A stretch of 64,000 nucleotides of DNA from assembly GCF_001426245.1 (NCBI RefSeq), contig NZ_LMCM01000011.1:62001-126000 (forward strand), written 5' to 3'. Numbering within the stretch: position 1 is the first letter of the stretch; each line of letters begins with the position of its first letter. This stretch comes from Phycicoccus sp. Root101. Lineage in GTDB: Bacteria > Actinomycetota > Actinomycetes > Actinomycetales > Dermatophilaceae. The notes below the pieces were generated by a model. That model was not told the origin of the DNA, ran no database searches, and saw only the letters and a list, made by a program, of their open reading frames with translations. Shown in pieces: positions 1-8,885 of the stretch. Position numbers and translations under genes: made by a program.

Positions 1-279
1 GACGGCCGGCGCCATCTTGTCCGTCACCGTCCCCGACACGACCATGAGGTCGGCCTGACGCGGCCCCGGCGCGAACGGGATGACCCCGAGCCGGATGAAG
101 TCGTGCCGGGCCATCGAGGCGGCGATGAACTCGATCGCGCAGCAGGCCAGGCCGAAGTTGAAGACCCACAGGGAGTAGCGCCGGCCCCAGTTGAGCACGA
201 CGCGGATCGGCTGGGGAGCGTGCTCGTTGCCCGCGCCGACGCGCGGCATGGGCAGGGCGACCCTCGTGGACTCGGACAT
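1..279 (-). CDS. nuoB: NADH-quinone oxidoreductase subunit B paralogue (partial, runs off window)
   Basis: This is a second copy of the NuoB (20 kDa, PSST-type) subunit, which carries cluster N2 next to the quinone site of complex I. The 93 visible residues include the double-cysteine motif FGLACCAIE (Cys46, Cys47) and [11 protein letters not shown], both diagnostic of NuoB. The C-terminal half lies beyond base 1. The ATG at 277-279 shares its A with the TGA of the upstream nuoA paralogue (TGATG), so the two genes are translationally coupled. It differs clearly from the NuoB encoded at 40966-41619 (for example [17 protein letters not shown] instead of the usual [16 protein letters not shown]), so it belongs to another complex I-like locus and is not a recent duplicate. 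Confidence 0.9.
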   Translation of the reverse strand, partial: MSESTRVALPMPRVGAGNEHAPQPIRVVLNWGRRYSLWVFNFGLACCAIEFIAASMARHDFIRLGVIPFAPGPRQADLMVVSGTVTDKMAPAV

Positions 280-638
280 CACAGCCACCTCAGCAGACCG
301 CGGCGCGCGGCGTGCACGAGTCCCACCAGCAGGACACCGATGAAGACGGCGATCTCGACGAGCGAGGCGGCCCCGAGGTCGGCCGAGCGCAGGACGAGCG
401 CCCAGGGGAACAGGTAGACCGCGTCGACCGCGAAGATGACGTAGAGGAACGCGTAGACGAAGTAGCGGATCTGGGTCTGCGCCCAGTCCTGCCCGACCGG
501 GTCGACGCCGGACTCGTAGGTCGTCAGCTTGGCCCTGGTCGGGGCGCTCGGCGCGAGCAGCAGCCGCGCCCCCATGGCCGCCACGAACAGCAGCAGTCCG
601 ACCACGACCACTGCGGCGACGACGACGTAGGGCGACAC
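279..638 (-). CDS. nuoA: NADH-quinone oxidoreductase subunit A paralogue
   Basis: This 119-residue, three-helix membrane protein is the NuoA (ND3-like) subunit of a second complex I-type enzyme. Helices lie near residues 5-27, 58-80 and 88-108, and the loop carries the family motif YESGVDPVG (41-49). In helix 2 the usual FD[IV]E acidic pair, kept as Phe-Asp-Ile-Glu in the NuoA at 41639-42001, reads FAVDA here (69-73). The first acidic residue is therefore alanine and the second is aspartate. The GTG start (636-638) has a TAGGCT -10 element 12 nt upstream and no ribosome site, so this is probably the first gene of its operon, transcribed leaderless into the partial nuoB. Confidence 0.92.
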   Translation of the reverse strand: MSPYVVVAAVVVVGLLLFVAAMGARLLLAPSAPTRAKLTTYESGVDPVGQDWAQTQIRYFVYAFLYVIFAVDAVYLFPWALVLRSADLGAASLVEIAVFIGVLLVGLVHAARRGLLRWL

Positions 639-644
639 GTGGGC

Positions 645-650
645 AGCCTA
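645..650 (-). promoter_or_regulatory. -10 element of leaderless nuoA paralogue promoter
   Basis: TAGGCT on the minus strand, with its first base 12 nt before the GTG start at 638. The spacing places the transcription start on the start codon. No clear -35 is visible. Confidence 0.55.
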
Positions 651-721
651 GTGGCCGGGCCCCCGCAGGCGGTGGCGCGGCATACGTCGTCGGTGGGGTG
701 TCGGGAAGCGCCGTCCGCACC

Positions 722-727
722 TAGCGT
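722..727 (+). promoter_or_regulatory. -10 element of leaderless Lon-domain gene promoter
   Basis: TAGCGT with the first base exactly 12 nt before the ATG at 734 and a GGACCC spacer. No Shine-Dalgarno sequence precedes the ATG, so a leaderless transcript is expected. Confidence 0.6.
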
Positions 728-733
728 GGACCC

Positions 734-1378
734 ATGGCGCGGATCCCGCTCTTCCCCCTCGGCACCGTCCTCGTCCCGGGGGCCTCCCTGCCGCTGCAGA
801 TCTTCGAGCCGCGGTACGTCGTCATGCTCAGCGACCTCGTCAACGCGATGGAGGTCCCCGAGTTCGGGGTGGTGGCGATCCGGCAGGGCAACGAGGTGGG
901 TGTCGGCTCGGCCCGCGACCTGCAAGAGATCGGCTGCCTGGCCCGGGTCCTGCAGGCTGCCTCCATCGGCGACGGGCGGTACCTCGTGGTGAGCACGGGG
1001 ACCGAGCGGTTCCACCTCGACGCCCTCGCCGACACGGGTTCGGCCTACCTCACCGGCGAGGTGACGGTCCTCGAGGAGCACCCGGGCGACGCGCAGGAGG
1101 TGGCCGAGCTGGTCACGCGCCTGCACGACGCCCTGAACCGCTACGCCAGGACCCTGGGGGCCGAGGTGCCCGACTGGCCGCACGACCCCGTCGAGCTGTC
1201 GCACACCGTCGGCACCGCCGTCGGGCTCGACCTCGGCGACCGGCAGCGGCTGCTCGCCGCCCCCGACACGGAGACGCGGCTGCGCCTCGGCCTGCGCCTG
1301 GTCCGTCGGGAGCAGGGGCTGGCCCAGACCCTCGGCGTCGTCCCGCCGTCGCCGGACCGCCCCTGGAACCTCAACTGA
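734..1378 (+). CDS. Lon substrate-binding (LAN/PUA-like) domain protein
   Basis: This 214-residue protein is the stand-alone form of the N-terminal substrate-binding domain of Lon protease. The opening RIPLFPLGTVLVPGASLPLQ and IFEPRY (residues 22-27) are the typical Lon N-domain signature. No AAA+ or protease domain follows. Such proteins are common in actinobacteria and their substrate is unknown; binding of unfolded peptide is inferred from the Lon domain only. The helical C-terminal half (about 115-205) matches the family. The start is well supported by the -10 hexamer 12 nt upstream. It is divergent from the nuoA paralogue, with 95 bp between them. Confidence 0.85.
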   Translation: MARIPLFPLGTVLVPGASLPLQIFEPRYVVMLSDLVNAMEVPEFGVVAIRQGNEVGVGSARDLQEIGCLARVLQAASIGDGRYLVVSTGTERFHLDALADTGSAYLTGEVTVLEEHPGDAQEVAELVTRLHDALNRYARTLGAEVPDWPHDPVELSHTVGTAVGLDLGDRQRLLAAPDTETRLRLGLRLVRREQGLAQTLGVVPPSPDRPWNLN

Positions 1379-1426
1379 CGCGGGGCGCCCCGCGGAAACC
1401 CGGTGGCGGGTGTCCCACCCGTGCGA

Positions 1427-1432
1427 CAGGGT
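1427..1432 (+). promoter_or_regulatory. -10 element of leaderless DinB-like gene promoter
   Basis: CAGGGT begins exactly 12 nt before the ATG at 1439. It supports 1439 as the start over the in-frame GTG at 1403. Confidence 0.45.
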
Positions 1433-1438
1433 CGGGGC

Positions 1439-1942
1439 ATGACACCGGACGACACCCCGAGCGCGTGGGACGAGCGCACCACCCTCCTCACGATGCTGCA
1501 GTACACCCGTGACGTCGCCGCCGGGAAGGCCCGCGACCTCGCCACCCACCACGTCGGCGCCGCACCCCTGCCGGGGTCGCCCCTGATGTCCATCGGCGGG
1601 GTGATCAACCACCTGCGCTGGGTCGAGCACTCCTGGATCGAGAACCGGTTCGTCGGTGGCCCCGACCTCGGGCCGTGGACCGCGACCGAGCCGGACCGCG
1701 AGTTCACCGTGGGTGCCGAGACGCCGATCGCCCAGACGCTGGAGGAGTATGCCGCGCAGGCCGTCCGCACCGACGCCCTGATCGCGGACCTGCAGCTCGA
1801 CGACCGCTCGGTGACCCCGTTCCGGGGTGGTGACCACCCGACCCTGCGCTGGGTCATCCTGCACCTGATCGAGGAGAACGCCCGGCACAACGGCCACCTC
1901 GACCTGCTGCGCGAGCTCGCCGACGGCCGCACCGGCGACTGA
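1439..1942 (+). CDS. DinB/DUF664 family protein (mycothiol-dependent transferase-like)
   Basis: This 167-residue four-helix protein belongs to the DinB/YfiT superfamily, in the DUF664 subgroup common in actinobacteria. Metal-binding histidines of the family are visible: His in INHLRWVEHSW (around residue 59 and 64) and the late HLIEENARHNGHLDLLREL block. Members are metal-dependent transferases, several of which use mycothiol, but the substrate here cannot be told. I place the start at 1439, because an in-frame GTG 36 nt upstream (1403) lies before the predicted promoter. It converges on the GNAT gene, with a long inverted repeat between them. A second, divergent member of the same family lies at 19318-19820. 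Confidence 0.85.
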   Translation: MTPDDTPSAWDERTTLLTMLQYTRDVAAGKARDLATHHVGAAPLPGSPLMSIGGVINHLRWVEHSWIENRFVGGPDLGPWTATEPDREFTVGAETPIAQTLEEYAAQAVRTDALIADLQLDDRSVTPFRGGDHPTLRWVILHLIEENARHNGHLDLLRELADGRTGD

Positions 1943-1977
1943 GCGTCCCTGCTTCTCCCGACCGGCGCACCCTCCGC

Positions 1978-2046
1978 GCAAAGCGGGTGTCGTTCGGCAC
2001 CACGGCAGTTATTTCCCACGGTTTCGCCGAACGACACCCGCTTTGC
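1978..2046. repeat. Perfect 21-bp inverted repeat with 27-nt loop, between convergent genes
   Basis: The arms at 1978-1998 and 2026-2046 are perfect reverse complements (core AAAGCGGGTGTCGTTCGG). The unusually AT-rich 27-nt loop contains GTTATTTCCC. The element fills most of the 151-bp gap between the converging DinB-like and GNAT genes and has no T-tract, so it could act as a bidirectional terminator. Its stem is longer than an ordinary terminator needs, and it may instead be a copy of a dispersed intergenic repeat. Confidence 0.85.
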
Positions 2047-2093
2047 TGGCGAGTCGTCGCGGTGACCGAGAACGTCCGGGTCCTGCCGCTGCG

Positions 2094-2633
2094 TCAGTCG
2101 TCGAGGCGTTCGAAGGCGGGGGCGTAGCGGAAGGGACCGGAGAGTCCGTCGCCCCAGGCGTGCAACCGGCGGAGCAGGAAGTACTGCGGCCCCCAGTCCT
2201 GAGGCGGCGTGATGCCGTGGTCGACGGCCGGTCCGAACCCGAACCTCGGGTAGTAGGTCGGGTGGCCGAGGAGCACCACCGCCGGCTCGCCCAGCGCGTC
2301 TGCCGCGCCGAGCGTGGCGTGCACGAGGGCCGAGCCGATGCCGACCCGCTGGACCTCGGGCAGGACCCCGAGGGGACCCAGCGCGACCAGCACCGGCTGG
2401 TCTGCGACGAACGCCCGGCTGATCGCCACGTGCCCCGCGACGGCCCCATCGACCTCGGCCACCAGGCAGCACTCCCCGACGAGGTCGCCGTCGGCGCGAA
2501 GGTCGTCGACCAGGTCGGCCTCGAGGGTCCCCTCGCGAGCCGGCGCATCGTCGGTGGCCGGCTTGGCGAATGCCGCGAGGTGCACCGCCCTGATCGCGTC
2601 GGCGTCGGACGGCAGCTCGCGGCGGATCAACAT
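2094..2633 (-). CDS. GNAT family N-acetyltransferase (YhbS-like)
   Basis: The product is a 179-residue single-domain GNAT acetyltransferase that transfers acetyl from acetyl-CoA to an amine. The acetyl-CoA-binding motif A is seen as LGVLPEVQRVGIGSALVHA, with the R/Q-x-x-G-x-G/A loop as QRVGIG. The downstream GHPTYYPRFGFGPA block is typical of the YhbS-like subgroup (COG3153). Acceptor specificity is unknown. The ATG at 2633 is preceded by TAGGGT at 13 nt, so I prefer it to the in-frame GTG at 2729. It converges with the gene at 1439 and is transcribed away from its neighbours on its own promoter. Confidence 0.85.
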   Translation of the reverse strand: MLIRRELPSDADAIRAVHLAAFAKPATDDAPAREGTLEADLVDDLRADGDLVGECCLVAEVDGAVAGHVAISRAFVADQPVLVALGPLGVLPEVQRVGIGSALVHATLGAADALGEPAVVLLGHPTYYPRFGFGPAVDHGITPPQDWGPQYFLLRRLHAWGDGLSGPFRYAPAFERLDD

Positions 2634-2640
2634 GCACGCG

Positions 2641-2646
2641 ACCCTA
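2641..2646 (-). promoter_or_regulatory. -10 element of leaderless GNAT promoter
   Basis: TAGGGT on the minus strand, first base 13 nt before the ATG at 2633. No Shine-Dalgarno sequence is present. Confidence 0.55.
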
Positions 2647-2737
2647 GCCACGCGCACGGTCGCGCCGCCTCCCGATTTCCGCACGCGCCATACGCTGCAC
2701 GCGGTCCCGACACCCCACAGAGGCGGCACACTCCCGT

Positions 2738-2785
2738 GAGTTTGAAGCGCTGAGCGCGCTCTGGCGCAGGACGGGCTTCAAACTC
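2738..2785. repeat. 11-bp inverted repeat with 26-nt loop
   Basis: The arms GAGTTTGAAGC (2738-2748) and GCTTCAAACTC (2775-2785) are perfect and separated by 26 nt. They lie 60 bp downstream of the hydrolase gene that ends at 2845. The long loop copies the architecture of the element at 1978-2046, and it may terminate the hydrolase transcript. Confidence 0.7.
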
Positions 2786-2786
2786 G

Positions 2787-2854
2787 AGGGAGCCGGGAGC
2801 CGGGAGCCGGGGAGCCGGGAGTCAGGGCGCCGAGAAGTCGGGAGTCAGGGCGCC
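2787..2854. repeat. Short tandem GGGAGCC repeats plus a duplicated 15-bp gene end
   Basis: About four copies of GGGAGCC run from 2787 to 2818, followed by two copies of GGGAGTCAGGGCGCC at 2817-2831 and 2840-2854. The second copy contains the stop codon and last codons of the minus-strand hydrolase. The first copy is therefore a slipped duplicate of the gene end lying just outside it. Confidence 0.7.
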
Positions 2855-3870
2855 TTGGGGAGGGCGGCGTAGCTCGAGGGCCAGGGGACGTAGTCGTCGG
2901 CGGCGACGAGGTAGCCGTCGTCGTCGAGCGTCACGGGGACCGGGTCGATGATCTCGAACCCGTCGAAGCCCTCCGGCTCGACGTTGCGGAAGCCGATCAG
3001 CGCCCACGAACCGTCCCGCCGTTGCACCAGCGGCGCGGCGAACAGGTGGGGCTCCGCCGTGAAGGGACGGGCGGAGTCGATGTCCCAGGGCCCGAGCGGC
3101 CCGGGTCCGGGGACCGACCACGTGCAGTACTCGCCCGTGCGGGCCTTGCGCTCGGCGGTCATCTCCTGCGGGTGGCACGTGAAGACCAGCACCCAGCGGC
3201 CGTCGATCTGCTTGTCCTGCAACACCTCCAGCTGCCCGAACCCTGCGCCCGGCTCGCACAGCGGCGGCTGGAGGGTCCACCTCTCGAGGTCGGGGCTGGT
3301 GGCGTGGGCCACCACGCCGTCGTCGTTGCGGGCAGCCTCCCGGGCCCGGGCGGCGAGCAGGAGGTGCCAGCCGTCGCCGTCGGCATCGGCGAACACCAGG
3401 GGGTCCCGCCACGTCTCGCTCGCCCCCTCGAGGTCCGGGCCCTGCGTCGGCGCCGGCGTGTTGGCGAGGTTCTTGTACCAGCGCCCGTCGACGCGCAGGG
3501 CGGGCTCGGAGGAGACCCGCTCCCAGTGGTGCAGGTCGTCGGAGACCGCTGAACCGATCCGCTGGTCGTAGACGTGGTGCCCCGAGGTCGAGACCGCCGT
3601 GTAGAACATCCGCCAGCGCTCGCCGTCGCGCACGACCGACCCGGTCCAGATCGCCAGGTCGTCGAACCCGGTCTCCGCCGGGCCGAAGCACTCGCCGAGG
3701 TAGTCCCAGGTGACGAGGTCCCGCGAGGTCGCATGGCCCACCGTCGCCGCGGTGTGCCGCTTGCCCGGGTCGACCAACGACCTCGGCGCCTGGAGGAAGA
3801 ACAGGTGGTAGAGGTCGCCGTCGTCGGCGATCCAGGAGTCCCAGACCCAGTGGTCTTCGAGCCGAAGCAT
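2845..3870 (-). CDS. GH32/GH68-like five-bladed beta-propeller glycoside hydrolase
   Basis: This 341-residue protein has no signal peptide and looks like a cytoplasmic member of the GH-J/GH-F beta-propeller group (invertase/levansucrase-like). The opening HWVWDSWI supplies the likely nucleophile Asp11. ETWRDPLVFAD near 150 is the conserved RDP motif, and QLEVLQDKQ near 218 supplies a glutamate suitable as acid/base. Repeated blade motifs (HATSRDLVTWDYLG, AVSDDLHHWERV, HATSPDLERWTL) are easy to see. It is shorter than secreted invertases and lacks their C-terminal sandwich domain. A fructoside substrate is likely by family, but an arabinan or mannoside substrate cannot be excluded. A CACACT hexamer (3877-3882) sits 12 nt before the ATG, which suggests a leaderless transcript. 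Confidence 0.75.
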   Translation of the reverse strand: MLRLEDHWVWDSWIADDGDLYHLFFLQAPRSLVDPGKRHTAATVGHATSRDLVTWDYLGECFGPAETGFDDLAIWTGSVVRDGERWRMFYTAVSTSGHHVYDQRIGSAVSDDLHHWERVSSEPALRVDGRWYKNLANTPAPTQGPDLEGASETWRDPLVFADADGDGWHLLLAARAREAARNDDGVVAHATSPDLERWTLQPPLCEPGAGFGQLEVLQDKQIDGRWVLVFTCHPQEMTAERKARTGEYCTWSVPGPGPLGPWDIDSARPFTAEPHLFAAPLVQRRDGSWALIGFRNVEPEGFDGFEIIDPVPVTLDDDGYLVAADDYVPWPSSYAALPKAP

Positions 3871-3876
3871 GCGCCG

Positions 3877-3882
3877 AGTGTG
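3877..3882 (-). promoter_or_regulatory. Possible -10 element of leaderless hydrolase promoter
   Basis: CACACT on the minus strand begins 12 nt before the ATG at 3870. It is a weak match to TANNNT but has the same spacing as neighbouring leaderless genes. Confidence 0.35.
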
Positions 3883-3924
3883 GCAGCCCCGCGCGCGTCT
3901 GGCACGGCGTTGCCCGCGCCTCGG

Positions 3925-4227
3925 TCAGACCCCGTCGACCGTCCCGCCGGCCCGCCAGTAGCGGCCGTCGCGCCGGTCCATGAACTCCTCCTCGACGAGG
4001 TACCGCCGCAGCGCCGCGACGTCGTCGTGGAACGCCCGCAGCGTGGCGTTGACCTCGGTCTCCTCGTACACCTCTCCCACGGCGAACTCCTGCGCGATGA
4101 GGTCGAGCACGACGAGGCGCTTGGCGATCTTCGTCGGGATCGACACGAGGCTGCCGTCGGGGCGCACGAACGCCCGGAGCACGGCGTCGCGGTTCCTCAG
4201 GGCGTCCTGGAGCGCCGGTCGGTCCAT
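3925..4227 (-). CDS. DUF2087 domain-containing protein
   Basis: The 100-residue protein matches DUF2087, a small domain found alone or at the C-terminus of ArsR-type regulators. Family signatures seen are IPTKIAKRLVVLDLIAQEF (residues about 30-48), YEETEVNATLRAFHDDVAALRRYLVEE-like segments, and a terminal RRDGRYWR. The fold suggests a small helix-turn-helix-like module, but no function is established. The ATG at 4227 is favoured because TAGGGT lies 13 nt upstream; the GTG at 4236 falls inside that hexamer. It stands 21 bp downstream of nothing it could be coupled to and has its own promoter. Confidence 0.85.
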   Translation of the reverse strand: MDRPALQDALRNRDAVLRAFVRPDGSLVSIPTKIAKRLVVLDLIAQEFAVGEVYEETEVNATLRAFHDDVAALRRYLVEEEFMDRRDGRYWRAGGTVDGV

Positions 4228-4234
4228 GCCCACC

Positions 4235-4240
4235 ACCCTA
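4235..4240 (-). promoter_or_regulatory. -10 element of leaderless DUF2087 promoter
   Basis: TAGGGT on the minus strand, first base 13 nt before the ATG at 4227. It overlaps the alternative GTG, which argues against that start. Confidence 0.55.
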
Positions 4241-4248
4241 GGCAGCCC

Positions 4249-4926
4249 TCACCGCAGCCGCTCGCGCAGCCCCAGCACCGCCTCGGCGGTCGCGTCGGGC
4301 TCCGAGAGCAGGTGCAGGTGGTGGCCCTCGACGACGTCGACCGGCCAGCCGGCCCCACGGGCGAAGGTGAGCTCCTCGGCATACGTCCCACCGAAGCCGA
4401 GGTATGCCGCGGGCAGGGCCTCCCAGCCCCCCGGCACCTCCACCGGGGTCGTGAACCACGACGGCGGGAGCCGGGGTGCCCCGTCGGTCACGCGTGAGAG
4501 CCAGTCCTCCGACGGGAAGAGCGGCCCGACGTCGGCGGGGTCCCACCACAGCGGCCACGGCGGGAGCAGGCCGTCCACCTTCGGCAGCCCGGCGACGAAG
4601 TCCGCGAACGCCGGGGGCGCCAGCACGGTCGTGGGCCCGGGCGCCAGGGGCAGGGCCGCGTCGACGAGGACCACGGCACCGACAGGGACCGCTGCGTGCA
4701 GGGCCGGGACGAGGTACCCCGCGTTGCTGTGGGCCACCAGGAGGGACGCCCCGGACGAGACGAGCTGGTCGACGAACCCCGCCAGCACCGCCGCCGGGGT
4801 CAGCACGCCGTCGGGCAGGTCCGCGACCGCCGTCGACGCACCGCGGGCGTCGAGGGCTCCCGCCAGCGGGCCGTAGGCCACCGGCCCCAGCAGCGGGCTG
4901 GGCAGCACGAGCACGTCGACGGACAC
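4249..4926 (-). CDS. alpha/beta hydrolase family protein
   Basis: The 225-residue protein has the alpha/beta hydrolase pattern: LLVAHSNAGYLVPAL carries the nucleophile elbow (H-S-N-A-G), and GHHLHLLSEPDA near the C-terminus supplies the catalytic histidine. There is no signal sequence or membrane segment. The substrate is unknown. Two GTG codons (4935 and 4926) could start the gene. The TAGCGT hexamer at 4934-4939 overlaps the first and lies 13 nt before the second, so I choose 4926. It is divergent from the urease operon, and a link to urease is not suggested by its sequence. Confidence 0.75.
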   Translation of the reverse strand: MSVDVLVLPSPLLGPVAYGPLAGALDARGASTAVADLPDGVLTPAAVLAGFVDQLVSSGASLLVAHSNAGYLVPALHAAVPVGAVVLVDAALPLAPGPTTVLAPPAFADFVAGLPKVDGLLPPWPLWWDPADVGPLFPSEDWLSRVTDGAPRLPPSWFTTPVEVPGGWEALPAAYLGFGGTYAEELTFARGAGWPVDVVEGHHLHLLSEPDATAEAVLGLRERLR

Positions 4927-4933
4927 GTTCGGC

Positions 4934-4939
4934 ACGCTA
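4934..4939 (-). promoter_or_regulatory. -10 element of leaderless hydrolase promoter
   Basis: TAGCGT on the minus strand, 13 nt before the GTG at 4926. It decides between the two candidate starts. Confidence 0.55.
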
Positions 4940-5065
4940 GCCCGACGTGGGCGGTGACAGCGCGGGAAACGCGCACCGTCCCGGGTAGCCGTGGCGAAAT
5001 GCGCTTGAAACACTGCCTTGGTCTACTGACCGCCAGAGACCGACCACGACACCGAGGAGGCTGCC

Positions 5066-5368
5066 GTGCACCTGTCCCCCGCGGACACCGAGAAGCTGCT
5101 GCTGTCCGTCGCCGGCATGGTCGCCCGCGACCGGCTGTCGCGCGGCGTCCTGCTCAACCACCCCGAGTCGGTCGCCCTGCTCTCCACGTGGGTCATCGAG
5201 CGCGCCCGCGAAGGCGCCCTGGTCGCCGACCTCATGGAGGAGGGCCGGGCGGTCCTGCACCGCGACCAGGTCATGGCGGGCGTGCCGGAGATGATCGCCG
5301 ACGTGCAGGTCGAGGCGACGTTCCCCGACGGCCGCAAGCTCGTCACCCTCCACCACCCGATCGCCTGA
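5066..5368 (+). CDS. ureA: urease subunit gamma
   Basis: UreA (100 residues, normal length) is the small structural subunit of urease, which hydrolyses urea to ammonia and carbamate. Visible family motifs are [19 protein letters not shown] at the N-terminus, [13 protein letters not shown] and a terminal [16 protein letters not shown]. The GTG start has a strong GAGGAGG ribosome site (5054-5060). It opens a compact operon ureA-B-C-F-G-D on the plus strand, divergent from the hydrolase at 4249. The 139-bp upstream region holds no promoter element I can call with confidence. Confidence 0.97.
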   Translation: MHLSPADTEKLLLSVAGMVARDRLSRGVLLNHPESVALLSTWVIERAREGALVADLMEEGRAVLHRDQVMAGVPEMIADVQVEATFPDGRKLVTLHHPIA

Positions 5369-5395
5369 CCGAGACAGCCGAGAGCAGGAGATCCG

Positions 5396-5765
5396 TTGAG
5401 CAGCAACAGTTCCGGACCGGGAGCGGTCCGGGTGAAGCCGGGCACCGTCACCATCAACGCCGACCGCACCGAGGCCGAACGCCTCAGCCTCGTCATCGTC
5501 AACACCGGTGACCGCCCGGTCCAGATCGGGTCGCACCTGCACCTGCCGGACAGCAACACCGCGCTGTCCTTCGACCGCGACGCCGCCCACGGCTTCCGTC
5601 TCGACATCGCGAGCGGCACGTCGGTCCGGTTCGAGCCCGGCGTCAGCCGCCAGGTCGACGCCGTGGCCCTCAAGGGCCGCCGTCGGGTGCCGGGCCTCCA
5701 GGTCGACGGCCGCACCGACGGCCGGGCCGGCGAAACCCACGAGCGCGCCGAGGGAGGTGCCCACG

Positions 5766-5773
<8 letters not shown>
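5396..5773 (+). CDS. ureB: urease subunit beta
   Basis: UreB (125 residues) is the second small urease subunit. The core from [20 protein letters not shown] through [10 protein letters not shown] and [19 protein letters not shown] is fully conserved. The C-terminal 20 residues ([12 protein letters not shown]) are an extension that overlaps ureC by 8 nt. The start is TTG at 5396, chosen because AGCAGGAG stands just upstream. A rare start codon and the overlap suggest balanced, coupled translation of beta and alpha subunits. Confidence 0.95.
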
Positions 5774-7474
<1,701 letters not shown>

Positions 7475-7475
<1 letters not shown>

Positions 7476-8185
7476 TGCCGAGTTCGCCTTCGCAGGTACC
7501 GGCCGTCGGGCCACCCGTCCTCCCCCACCCCGAGTTCGCCGCGATGATGCTCGCCGACGGCCGGCTCCCCGTTGGTGGTCACACCCAGTCCTCCGGCCTC
7601 GAACCCGCCCTGCTCGGCGGGCTGGCCGAGGGCGACGTCCCCGCGCTGGTGCGGACCCGCCTGCGCACGGTGGTCCGCGTCGAGGCCGCCGTCGCCGTCG
7701 TTGCCCGCCACCACGTCCTCGCCGGGCTCCCCCTGCAACAGGTGCAGGACGCGTGGGCCGCCCGGACCCCCAGCGAGGTCTCGCGGGCCGCCTCGGTCGC
7801 GGTGGGACGCGGGCAGCGACGACTCACCCTGCGGCTCTGGCCCGGCTCGGCAGCCGCCGCCGCCCTCGAGGACCTGCGCCTGCCGTCGAGACCGGTCGCC
7901 GTCGGGGCGATGGCTGCCGCAGCAGGTCTGGACGCTGCGCGCACGGCCCGGCTCGTCGCCTACGACGACGTGCAGACCCTCTGCGCCGCCGCCCTCAAGC
8001 TCTGCCCGCTCGACCCCTCGGACGCGACCGCGTGGCTGCTGGCGGCAGGCGGTGACGTCGAGGCCGTGGTCGCCGCGGTCGCGCACCTCACCGAGCCCGG
8101 CGCCATACCTGCTCCGGCTGCCCCGCTGCTCGAGCAGTGGGCGCACCACCACCCGACCCACCCACGGAGGTTGTTCAGTGCCTGA
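7475..8185 (+). CDS. ureF: urease accessory protein UreF
   Basis: UreF (236 residues) is the GTPase-regulating chaperone that bridges UreD-bound apo-urease and UreG during nickel insertion. The conserved [18 protein letters not shown] (near residues 28-45) corresponds to the family's SDSRLPTGGFAHSGGLE-type region. The rest is helical and alanine-rich, as in actinobacterial UreF. Its start overlaps the ureC stop and its end overlaps ureG by 8 nt, so it is translated as part of the urease operon. Confidence 0.93.
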
Positions 8186-8885
8186 GGCCAGCCCGTCCAC
8201 CACCCGCGCCCTGCGGCTCGGCGTCGCCGGGCCCGTCGGCACCGGCAAGTCCTCGCTCATCGGCATGCTCTGCCGCGAGCTCGGCGACACCCTCGAGCTG
8301 GGGGTCGTCACCAACGACATCTACACCGACGAGGACGCCCGCATGCTGCGTGCCGCAGGAGTGCTCGACCCCGAGCGGATCCGCGCGGTCGAGACCGGCG
8401 CCTGCCCGCACACCGCCATCCGTGACGACGTCAGCGCCAACCTGCTCGCCGTCGAGGACCTCGAGGCCGACTTCGCACCGTTGGACCTCGTCCTCGTGGA
8501 GTCCGGTGGCGACAACCTCACGGCGACGTTCTCGCCCGCCCTGGTGGACGCGCAGCTGTTCGTCCTCGACGTCGCCGGGGGCGGGGACGTCGTGCGCAAG
8601 GGCGGCCCCGGCATCTCGCGGGCCGACCTGCTCGTGGTCAACAAGACCGACCTCGCGCCGTACGTCGGGGTCGACGCCGAGCTCATGGCCCGCCAGGGCC
8701 GCGAGGCCCGGGACGGGCGGCCGGTGATCGCCCTGTCCCGCCACGACCGCGCATCGGTCACGGCGCTCACGGACTGGGTGCTCGGGGTGCTGGACGACCA
8801 CCGCAGCGGGGGCCACATCCCCGTCGACCCGGGCCCCATGGCCCCGCACTCCCACGCCGGCGGTGAGGGTGCCCACACGCACTGA
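8178..8885 (+). CDS. ureG: urease accessory GTPase UreG
   Basis: UreG (235 residues) is the SIMIBI-class GTPase that delivers nickel to urease. The P-loop is GPVGTGKS (residues 18-25; the family norm is GPVGSGKT). [13 protein letters not shown] carries the metal-binding Cys-Pro-His, VESGGDNL the Walker B region, and NKTDL the guanine-specificity motif. A C-terminal tail with HSH and HTH, absent from most UreG, could store nickel; no ureE gene is present to do so. The GTG at 8178 has CGGAGG just upstream. The 3' end overlaps ureD by 23 nt. Confidence 0.96.
   Translation: MPEASPSTTRALRLGVAGPVGTGKSSLIGMLCRELGDTLELGVVTNDIYTDEDARMLRAAGVLDPERIRAVETGACPHTAIRDDVSANLLAVEDLEADFAPLDLVLVESGGDNLTATFSPALVDAQLFVLDVAGGGDVVRKGGPGISRADLLVVNKTDLAPYVGVDAELMARQGREARDGRPVIALSRHDRASVTALTDWVLGVLDDHRSGGHIPVDPGPMAPHSHAGGEGAHTH

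Noticed and set aside
2488..2637. Longer GNAT reading frame from the GTG at 2729
   Set aside because: The extra 32 residues do not belong to the GNAT fold and the promoter hexamer at 2641-2646 lies inside that extension.
5005..5029. TTGAAA with a downstream TCTACT/TACTGA as the ureA promoter
   Set aside because: The spacing between the hexamers is only 11-13 bp, too short for a sigma-70-type promoter.
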